Origin: Schistocerca nitens | Taxonomy: Eukaryota > Arthropoda > Insecta > Orthoptera > Acrididae | Length of the DNA stretch: 64,000 nt | Direction of reading: 5' to 3' | Assembly (NCBI RefSeq): GCF_023898315.1 | Contig: NC_064614.1 | Location: 113,925,501 to 113,989,500, forward strand | Shown: in pieces, positions 56,280 through 64,000 of the stretch | Layout of the letters: each line of letters begins with the position of its first letter | Numbering within the stretch: the first letter of the stretch is position 1 | Notes under the pieces: generated by a model | What the model was told of the DNA's origin: nothing | Databases searched by the model: none | Seen by the model: only the letters and a program-made list of their open reading frames with translations | Position numbers and translations under genes: made by a program

Positions 56280-57838
56280 ATGTGGTCGGTTGTGAATTTA
56301 ACTGCTTACACAGGAGAAAGAGATAATATAGGTAATTTTAGATCTATTTATATGCCATCAGTGTTTGTAAAAATTATTGAAAAGGCTGTGTATGTAACGA
56401 TAATCGATCATTTTATATCAGACGATTTGCTGCAGTTCGGCTTTAGAAGTCATTTAACAAATGAAAATGCTATATTCTCTTTTCTCTGTGAGGTACTGGA
56501 TCGGCTAAACAAAAGGTTTCGAACGCTTGGCATATTTTTTGATTTAACTAAGGCATTTGATTGTGTTGATCACAAAATATTGCTCCAGGCGTTGGACCAT
56601 TGCGGAATACGGGGAGTAGCTCACAATTGGTTCACCTCTTACTTTAGTAACAGGCAGCATAAGGTCATTATTCACAACGTTGACAACGGCTGTGATGTGG
56701 GGTCTGAGTGGGGTACTGTCAAGTGGGTGGTGCCCCAGGGATCAGTGCTGGGGCCACTCCTGTTCCTTATTTATATAAATGATATGCCCTCTAGTATTAC
56801 AGGTAACTCTAAAATATTTCTGTTTGCTGATGACACTAGCTTGGTAGTAGAGGATGTTGTGTGCAAGATTGACTGGGTTTCAAATAGTGCAGTACATGAT
56901 GTAACTTCATGGCTTGTAGAAAATAACTAACGCTAAATCACAGTAAGACTCAGTTTTTACAGTTTCTAACACAATTCAACAAAACCCGACGTTTTAATTT
57001 CACAGAACGGGCATATGATTAGTGAAACTGAGCAGTTCAGATTCCTAGGTGTTCAGATAGATAGTAAGCTGTCGTGGAAAGCCCCCGTTCAGGATCTTGT
57101 TCAAATACTTAATACTGCCATTTTTACTATTCGAACGGTATCAGAAGTGAGTGATCATTTGACACGATAATTAGTCTACTTTGCTTATTTTCATTCGCTA
57201 TGTCGTATGGTATTATATTTGGGGGTAATTCTTCCCACTAAAAGGATATTTTTGGCTGAGAAACGGGTGGTTCGCGCAATAAGTGGTGTAAGTTCACGAA
57301 CCTCTTGTCGACCCCTGTTTACGAGTCTGGGTATGTTGACATTGGCCTCTCAATGTATATATTCCTTACTGTCATTTCTTGTTATCAATATTAGCTTATT
57401 TCCTAGGATAAGCAACTTTCACTCGGTTAATACTCGGCAGAAATCAAACCAGCATTTGGATCGGACTTCATTAAGTCTTGTACAAAAAGGTGTCCAGTAT
57501 ACTGCTGCATCCATTTTCAATAAGCTGCCACTCGAATTCAAGAATCTTAGCAGGCAGTAATCCATGCGGTTTCAAATCGAAACTGAAGAGTTTCCTCATG
57601 GGTCACTCCTTCTATTCTGTTGAGGAGTTCCTTGAAAACTTAAGCTCATTCTTATGTTGTATTGTTGATTGCGTTTACTTAAACTAATGGACTGACTTTT
57701 TTCGGGTTCATGAACATTTTTTTTATCTGTTATTACTTTTATGTTGTAATTTCATGTATTGACATGTTGCATGACCTTGGAGACTTGCTCCTCAGTTTGG
57801 TCCTACGGAATTTGAAGTGTAAAATAAATAAATAAAAA
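56280..57838 (+). mobile_element. Jockey-like LINE, 5'-truncated, RT through 3' end
   Basis: The plus strand encodes NFRSIYMPSVFVKIIEKAV, GIFFDLTKAFDCVDHKILL (motif A), VPQGSVLGPLLFLIYINDMP (motif B), FLFADDTSLVV (motif C with intact FADD) and a stop at 56930. Downstream frames hold FRFLGVQIDSKLSW-like sequence and the C-terminus (57207-57687, SIFNKLPLEFKNL). It ends in AAATAAATAAATAAAAATA, an A-rich tail. The first part is one clean frame of 216 codons; the later part has several breaks. The family differs from the TAGATG-tailed family A. Confidence 0.88.
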
Positions 57839-57949
57839 TACACCTTCTAGAAATATGCCAGTGATTTAGAGTTGCAATTATCTGGGACAGATAGAACGGC
57901 CACCAGAGTGCAATAGTGTTATCCATGTTTAGTGTTGCTACCAAGTCTG
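57839..57949. other. Short spacer
   Basis: No feature seen between the LINE tail and the Tc1 fragment. Confidence 0.4.
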
Positions 57950-58604
57950 ATAGTGTATGTAAGGAGCACGAACAGCATGAGATGTTGAGTGATCACTGTG
58001 TAGGATGCAGAGATGCCGCATACTCATGTGAGACAGCGATAGCAGCACCTGGGTCAGCCTGAAAGAAGTGGCCTCATTATGTGTCTCCATTTGGCCAGCT
58101 GGCCGAATCGTGCAGTACCCGAATTTGTGGGGCACTTGGGTGTGACAGTGGTCCGATGCTGGACAGCATGTGAAATGGATGGCAGGTACGCTCGTCGTCA
58201 AGTTGCCTGCCGACCCCGTCTGAGCAACACAAAGGAGGATCGCCGTTACTGCGCACCAGGCTCATCCTGCCCCTTTAACATCTGTGCTTGCCATATGAGA
58301 ACAAATAGTTGACTCCCTCCAACGTTCAGTGTGATCCCACACCACTGGTTGGAGACTACCATCAACTGGACTAGGGAACTGTCATCCCACGAGTAGACTG
58401 TCGTTGACACCACAACACAAGTGGTCGCGTTTTGAGCGGTGCCGTGACTGGGAAGCATGGGCTTCTGACGAATGACGTAGTATAGGTTTCAGCGATGAAT
58501 CGCGACTCCGCACTGGCCCTGGTGACCACGTTCGGTGAATATGGCAGAGACGGGAGAAGAGATACCATTCAATGTTTTGGAGAGGCACAGTGATGTTAGA
58601 GTAT
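57950..58604 (+). mobile_element. Decayed Tc1-like transposon fragment
   Basis: The plus strand shows FVGHLGVTVVRCWTACEMDG then RYARRQVACRPRLSNTKEDR, the helix-turn-helix part. Near 58480-58590 it shows GFSDESRLRTGPGDHVR with the first catalytic Asp. The rest of the catalytic domain is missing, because the sequence breaks at about 58604 where another element starts. Many frame changes; an old copy. Confidence 0.78.
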
Positions 58605-59165
58605 TTTACAGGCTATAAGACGCACATTTTTCTTCGAATCCAAACGTCAGGTACGTCTTACACTGTAAATTATAAAAGGTCCAGTGTTTGATTTAAAATT
58701 CCCGCCAGCCTTAAAAATGGCCATATAATCGATGCTGCGGATGGGAGACCTATATCTGTGTGGCAACATTGTATTCAACTGGCACCAGCAGTGCACCGAT
58801 ACGACGAACAGGAGTCGCAGGTATTCACAAGCTGGCTAACACTATCTCACTTCAGCCCCATCATCACAAACCCAGAACACTGTCTGCCGTGTGATGCGTG
58901 ATTTCAGTGTGGGGTGCCAGTGAATTAGAACTGAAGGTGATTTGTGTTGCCGGTAATAGTACAATATTTTTGTTAGTAGCTGGTTTCGTAATGGAAAAAA
59001 TAGAAGGTATTCATATTGTGCAGGCTATAAATTGAAAATAACAGCGTATGCAGAAGAACATGGAAACAGAGCAGCTGAGCGGCATTTCGGCCCTCCACCA
59101 ACAGAAAAAACCATTCGCGACTTGCGGGCTAGTAAAGAAGAACTGAAAAAAAACGTGGAATAAAT
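58605..59165 (+). mobile_element. pogo-like DNA transposon fragment (5' part)
   Basis: Starts near ACAGGCTATAAGACGCACAT. A frame at 58990-59163 reads GYKLKITAYAEEHGNRAAER then HFGPPPTEKTIRDLRASKEE, which is the N-terminal DNA-binding domain style of pogo/Tigger transposases. It stops at a TAA just after. The catalytic domain and the other end are missing. Confidence 0.72.
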
Positions 59166-59254
59166 TTCCCTTACTTTACATCTATGGTCACAAATGTTTT
59201 GTCATCAGACTACCGGTATGGGTCAATAATGACCATCTTCAGACCTATTTATAA

Positions 59255-59444
59255 AAAATTGCTCTGAGCACTATGGGACCTAACTTCTGAGGTCATCAGT
59301 CCCCTAGAACTTAGAACTACTTAAACCTGTCTAACCTATGGACATCACACACATCCAGACCCGAGGCAGGATTCGAACCTGCGAGCGTAGCGGTCGCGCG
59401 GTTCCAGACTGTAGCGCCTAGAACCGCTCGGCCACTCCGGCCGG
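59255..59444 (-). mobile_element. tRNA-derived SINE, family 1
   Basis: Tail on the left truncated at TTGCTCTGAGCACTATGGG, head on the right with GGATTCGAACCTGCGAGCG and CTCGGCCACTCCGGCCGG. Exact 15-bp duplication CAGACCTATTTATAA at 59240-59254 and 59445-59459. Confidence 0.97.
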
Positions 59445-59548
59445 CAGACCTATTTATAAGAACATGTCCTAATACACTGGAGCCACAGTGGCATCGTCAA
59501 ATGAAAAATACAAAATCAGCACTAGCATCATACCACTCTCTTGCCCGT

Positions 59549-59772
59549 TGACAGTTTTCGTGACCGGTGCCGTTACCCCTTAATCAAGCAGCTCGTCAAA
59601 TGGCCTCACGAGGGCTGAGTGCACCCGCTTGCCCACAGCACTCGGCAGACCCAGGTGGTGGCCCTTCTGTTAGCCAAGCCCAACAGAGGGCTGCAAGCGG
59701 GATGCACTCAGCCCTTGTGAGGCCTATTGAGGAACAGCTTGATTGAGAAATAGCAGCAGCGGTCACGAAAAC
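59549..59772. repeat. Fold-back repeat
   Basis: Left arm TTTTCGTGACCGGTGCCG...CTCACGAGGGCTGAGTGCA and right arm TGCACTCAGCCCTTGTGAGG...GCGGTCACGAAAA are inverted copies of about 80 bp around a 60-bp centre. No coding. Confidence 0.85.
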
Positions 59773-60796
59773 TGACAACGGCTGGAAGAGCGTATGCTGA
59801 CCATATGCCCCTGTGTATTTGCATCCGATGACGCCTAAAGGCAGAGGATGACACGGCGGCTGGTCGGTACCGTTGGGCCATCAAGGCCTGTTCAGACGGC
59901 TGTGTTTTTGTTTTTCATCATCAAAAAAGCCATCGTCACTTTCTTCAAATAAAATCTGATTGTGCTAGCTTACACTGATAAAACCAGAGTCAGTGAGCAT
60001 TTGATATCCAGTCCTACTGAAGCTGTGGTACAAAGATGTAATTTCCAGAAACTGCTATATTACAGCAATCCACCACTAATTTAGCGTCATCTATAGTTTT
60101 ACAACCAATTTTTATACGCTCAGTACGAGGAGTCGGCATACTGAACACAGGGGCGCATATGCAGATCACAGCACCGGTACATTATCAGGCCGGAGGCGTT
60201 TTCTTGCCTACTACGTCTTACGACATTGAAAATATTCACAGGAAAAAGAGGAAAACAAGATAAATTGTCATGCGTCCACCCAGAGGTATGGTAAGAAGCG
60301 ATATTTAAAACGGATGCATGTTTTTAAGATTTTCCTCTTTTATGTGTCGAGACAAAATTGTGTCTTTAGAAACTTTCTCGCACGTGAAATCACACAAAAA
60401 TTTATCATATTCACATAATTGTTCCTCAGTGTGCATATGTTGTGTGACAATTACGTACAAAACATTAAGTCCCAGTCTCTACAATTTTGCATTGTGGATT
60501 TTAGAGTGTCAATCAATTCTTTAACGAAGAGTTACATACTCACATAAACTGTTTATAAGTGTCATTAACGTGCAGCTAACCATCTTGCTAGTCAGCTACT
60601 TCTTTCGTAAATTTCATGAGTTGCGACAAGTTCGAAGCAAAATTAACCGTTACCCAGGACAGCATTTATCTCTTTATTGCAGTTAAGGACCGTAGTCGTA
60701 CACAACAGGTAATTAATTTGGACTATTTTGGCCTTCTGCCACATTGGAGTACAAACGGTTTGTCTAGACTGTAGCTGTAGATGATATCTCACGTAC
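59773..60796. other. Unidentified DNA
   Basis: AT-rich with no recognised family. Confidence 0.4.
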
Positions 60797-60908
60797 TGTA
60801 TTAATTGAAGGATGAATGTAAAGTGTGGGACTCATGCAGGCGTCATGCCATAAATACATCATGCATACATGGGCGCCACACTTTACATCTCATCTTTCAA
60901 GTAATACA
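60797..60908. repeat. Small palindrome (hairpin)
   Basis: TGTATTAATTGAAGGATGAA and ATGTAAAGTGTGG at left match the complement of CCACACTTTACAT and TTTCAAGTAATACA at right. Arms of about 35 bp. Confidence 0.8.
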
Positions 60909-61217
60909 ATGCATGACACATCATGTACGGGTACAGTCCAGACAACTACACGGTCCAGTCACATTAATGTGAGCACCACCTATGTTCTACGTCAACGTGC
61001 TATAACCACTCCCAAACGGCAGGTCGCAGCACGACCAGTGGATGGAATGTAAAGTGTGTCCCAATCGCTAACAGCTGGTGGCCGCACTGGCAGCAGAGGG
61101 TGTGTAGTGCATGCTGTGGAGAGTGGAAAACAATACAATCGTTGTAATGCGGAAACGGAACGATTTATCTGACGTCCAAAAGGGCACGATCATTGGTTTT
61201 CGGGCCATTTCCGAAAC

Positions 61218-61829
61218 TGTTAAGGCTTTCGTGGCCACTTGTTGACAAACTGCCTATTGGCTTCTGTCTCGGGTTCTTCGGCCGACGTTCATCTAATGAT
61301 TTTACTGACGTTTCGCCAGCACGAGTGGCTGCCATTGTCAAAGCTTCACCCTCCATTGCCGGTGGTGAACTGGAGCCGAGCTCGCTGCCGCAGACTATAT
61401 GTACGTGGCGCGCCAACGTTCGAGGGCTTCTCCGCGGTCATTTCCGGAGCGGTTCTCCTCTTGCTACCTGCGACGGTCGTTCGCTGCAGTACGGGAAGCG
61501 AGGATCCGCTTACCTTAATGCTTTCCTCTTTCTTATTGAAACTGTTCGCGTGTTTTTGTATTTCTACAGCTTCTCTGAACAAACGCGTGTGGTAGTGCTT
61601 CTCTACAGCCAGAACTTTCTTGTCGGAAATGACCGTGGAGAAGCCTTCGAACGTTGGCGCGCCACCCACGTACGTATAGTCTGCGGCCGCGAGCTCGGCT
61701 CCAGTTCACCACCGGCAATGGAGGGTGAAGCTTTGACAATGGCAGCCACTCGTGCTGGCGAAACGTCAGTAAAATCATTAGATGATCGTCGGCCGAAGAA
61801 CCCGAGACAGAAGCCAATAGGCATTTTGT
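61218..61829 (-). mobile_element. Penelope-like element fragment with inverted ends
   Basis: A minus-strand frame (61346-61669) reads KHYHTRLFREAVEIQKHANS then FNKKEESIKVSGSSLPVLQR, the end of the GIY-YIG endonuclease part of Penelope-like elements. The segments 61240-61450 and 61627-61828 are near-perfect inverted copies of each other (for example GACGTTTCGCCAGCACGAG in one and its complement in the other). A 12-bp exact duplication CATTTCCGAAAC (61206-61217 and 61830-61841) flanks the whole insertion. Confidence 0.82.
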
Positions 61830-61927
61830 CATTTCCGAAACGATTAGGTTCGTAAACTGTTCGTGTGCCACAGTGTTTAAGGTACTATATAGTGCACTGC
61901 AAAATGGCGCTATCCATAACCAACACA

Positions 61928-62119
61928 GAGTGGCCGTGCGGTTTGAGGCGCCGTGTCTCGGATTGCGCGGCCCCTCCCGCCAGAGGCTCGAGTCCTCCCT
62001 CGGGCATGAGTGTGTGTGTTGTTCTTAGCATTAGTTAGTTTAAGTAGTGTGTAAGTCTAGGGACCGATGACCTCCGCAGTTTGGTCCCTTAGGAATTCAC
62101 ACACATTTGAACATTTGAG
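61928..62119 (+). mobile_element. tRNA-derived SINE, family 2
   Basis: Head GTGGCCGTGCGGTTTGAGGC, B-box-like GAGGCTCGAGTCCTCC, tail CACACATTTGAACATTTG. Exact 10-bp duplication AACCAACACA at 61918-61927 and 62120-62129. Inserted in the Tc1-like copy. Confidence 0.96.
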
Positions 62120-62232
62120 AACCAACACATAGGGAAGTCTAGTGCAACACGAGCCGTAGATGCGAGGTTGAACGACGACTGCGGGGATGTGTGCATGTGA
62201 CTGGACAGTGCATGTTATTCGAAAACTTCTGT

Positions 62233-62389
62233 AAGAGCGCGATGTTATTGTACATATCTTCATGATCATGTAGCTTTTGAATTTTTTTTTCTAGTTTATT
62301 GATATGTATGTGTTTTTTTACCATTGTCAATAAAGTTTGCTTGTTTCCCGTGACTTTAAGATTAGAACCTGAGAGTATACTTGGGAGAA
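62233..62389. other. Short unidentified spacer
   Basis: Contains CAATAAAGTTTGCTTG near 62328, which looks like a polyadenylation signal but has no gene attached. Confidence 0.35.
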
Positions 62390-62716
62390 CGTCACAGTGG
62401 TACTGAAGGTACTGAACTGGAAGGCTCTTCAAGATAGATGTAGACTGTCCCGAGAAAGTCTATTAACGAAGTTTCAAGAACCGGCTTTAAATGATTACTG
62501 TAGGGATATACTGCAACGCCCTACGTGTCGCACACATAGGGATCGAGAGCATAAGATTAGAATAAGTACTGCACGCACAGAGGCATTCCAACAACCATTC
62601 TTCCCGCGCTCTATACGCGAATAGAACTGGAAGAAACCCTAATAACTGGTACTATGGGACGTATCCTCTACTATGCACCTCACGTTGGTTTGCAGAGTAT
62701 AGGTGTAGATCTAGGT
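62390..62716 (+). mobile_element. 5'-truncated LINE tail (family A)
   Basis: The plus strand encodes LNWKALQDRCRLSRESLLTK and ARTEAFQQPFFPRSIRE, matching the C-terminus of the family A LINEs at 4.3 and 15.9 kb. It ends in GCAGAGTATAGGTGTAGATC, a worn TAGATG tail. Confidence 0.85.
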
Positions 62717-63755
62717 TGGCAAAGGTTTTCTGTTCGGACGCCTGCGTATTTTAAATTAGTCTTTGGAAATGGCACTGATTCTTGTCTGTTTTGACCAGTA
62801 CCGTGTTCGTTACTGACATTCACGAATTTTTTAATGTGCTTTTGTCCTATCTGTCAACTAACGGTAAAATTAATTACAAGTGCTGCATTTATTTGCGTAT
62901 GTGGGAAAACTACTGTGCGAAGGAATATCGCTGTCGGTCAACGTAGGTGCAAGGGACTGTTTGAAATCAGTTGGTCCGAGGATTTCACTGTGTTCGGGAG
63001 CTGTATTGCGAATGCTCGTTTCGTCAATAAAATTGTTTTACAGAGTATCAGGACCGTGTGTTTACTTAACGTAACCATCTCCTGTAACATGTGCAGCTAC
63101 ATGGATGACGACCGACGATCTCGATCACTAATAAATTCAACGTATCTGTCTATTGTGCAACGACAATGCTGCTGGCACTGTGCTGCGCAGTTTTCACTGG
63201 TTGAAACGTTTCTCCAGCCACGCCACCCACTATGGATAACATCTCACTTGCAAGTCGTGTGATAATCTCTTCGACAGGGCTACATTAGTGTGCAACGATG
63301 CAAAACAACGGAAAGTGAGAAACAATTTCGCGTGGAACCCCGTTTCTCTTCCAAACCTGGCTAGACACAAGCCAAGGCAGTGTAACCATGTGGAGACGTG
63401 TTTAATCGATTTCGATGGAACAACCGCGTCGCGCGCGAATAAGATCGCTTCGGAACTCGTGCAACTGGCTGCATCGCACTACGCCATCTCCCATCCAGCA
63501 TGTCGCGCCGCTTACGGAGGACAATATTTGCTCGACAGTTCTTACAATGCGACCATCACCCAGGCAATCATTCGGCCACAGGACACACCTCAAACTACTG
63601 CCTTTACGACCAGAACAACCTACTTTGTGGTTTGCCATTGTGGACAATATCTTCAAATCGAGTGACGTCATTAACAACGACGTCAAATTCGTCACGTTAT
63701 TACCCAAAGTTGGAGAACATATGGAGGCAACAAGTGATATCATCTTCACCCTTCC
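62717..63755. other. Unidentified DNA, last part possibly 5' region of the Penelope-like element
   Basis: Overlapping frames of 120-140 codons on both strands at 62834-63262 and 63288-63801 are uncertain. FTLPADN at about 63750-63770 faintly recalls the region before the RT of Penelope-like elements. Confidence 0.35.
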
Positions 63756-64000
63756 AGCAGACAACAAATACAAGACAGATCGGTCTTACCAGAGCAAATG
63801 AAGAAGCGACTGTACCCCAGAGCTCCAGCGATACCACGCCTCTATGGACTCCCCAAGATCCATAAGGAAGGGGTACCTCTGAGACCGATTGTGGACTCCA
63901 TCAACTCTCACAGTTACGAACTTGCTAAATACCTAGCGACACTGCTCAAACCCCTTGTGGGACACTGCAGCCACCATATGAGAAACTCAGCCGAATTCGT
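63756..64000 (+). mobile_element. Penelope-like reverse transcriptase, partial, runs off the window
   Basis: From 63798 the frame stays open to the last base: MKKRLYPRAPAIPRLYGLPK, IHKEGVPLRPIVDSINSHSY, ELAKYLATLLKPLVGH. The combination PRLYGLPKIHK and PLRPIV is a signature of Penelope-like RTs. The catalytic box lies beyond the window, so integrity cannot be judged. Orientation is opposite to the Penelope-like fragment at 61.2-61.8 kb. Confidence 0.88.

Larger units (their letters stand above)
60949..62232 (+). mobile_element. Tc1-like transposon (second family), interrupted twice
   Basis: Starts CACGGTCCAGTCACATTAAT after a TA. A transposase start at 61147 reads MRKRNDLSDVQKGTIIGFRA. The element continues after two insertions at 61842-61917 (GCAAAATGGCGC) and 62130-62232 (GAACGACGACTGCGGGG). 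The rest of the transposase and the right end are missing. Confidence 0.8.

Noticed and set aside
61193-61855. 220-codon plus-strand frame
   Set aside because: It reads through the target duplication and both inverted ends of the Penelope-like insertion; the minus-strand frame carries the recognisable endonuclease end.

Overview
The window is animal nuclear DNA, most likely from a grasshopper or locust (Orthoptera, Schistocerca-like). There is no dense coding and no operon structure. Nearly every recognisable piece is a transposable element. One SINE family occurs six times with a tRNA-like head and a tail that I recognise from locust genomes. The species call rests on recognition of repeat families and was not checked by a search.

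Layout. 0.5-4.5 kb: 5'-truncated LINE pieces, including two tails arranged head to head. 4.6-7.9 kb: a nearly full-length RTE-type LINE (endonuclease plus reverse transcriptase, minus strand) with only two visible coding breaks. 7.9-12.3 kb: mostly unidentified AT-rich DNA. 12.3-14.1 kb: an RTE fragment, an (AT)n tract and a Mutator-like transposase relic. 14.9-21.5 kb: a SINE, a LINE tail, a 2.1-kb long-inverted-repeat element and a decayed Tc1-like element split by an insertion. 21.6-26.8 kb: nested fold-back repeats whose arms hold tRNA-like modules, plus an intact-looking Tc1-like element with a 340-aa transposase. 27.9-32.6 kb: a cluster of tRNA-derived SINEs with clear target-site duplications. 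32.6-42.0 kb: a young LTR-retrotransposon fossil with a gag-like region and no pol that I can recognise. 44.5-48.7 kb: a second, badly decayed RTE copy split by a second copy of the same Tc1-like element. 48.7-56 kb: mostly unidentified DNA with two fold-back repeats and one GC-rich candidate host terminal exon on the minus strand at 55.9-56.1 kb. 56.3-59.5 kb: a Jockey-like LINE, a decayed Tc1 and a pogo-like fragment. 60.9-62.2 kb: a Tc1 copy interrupted by a Penelope-like fragment (12-bp duplication) and a SINE (10-bp duplication). From 63.8 kb to the end: a Penelope-like reverse transcriptase running off the window.

The elements do not form a pathway; the autonomous LINEs probably supplied the copying machinery for the SINEs. 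The most noteworthy signals are the D-D-E spacing of 32 residues in an open Tc1-like transposase, the fold-back repeats with tRNA-like arms in which one short element twice sits at the same position after the A box, the 2.1-kb nested palindrome, and the candidate Gly/His/Lys/Ser-rich host exon. No bacterial-type system, CRISPR array or rRNA gene was seen.
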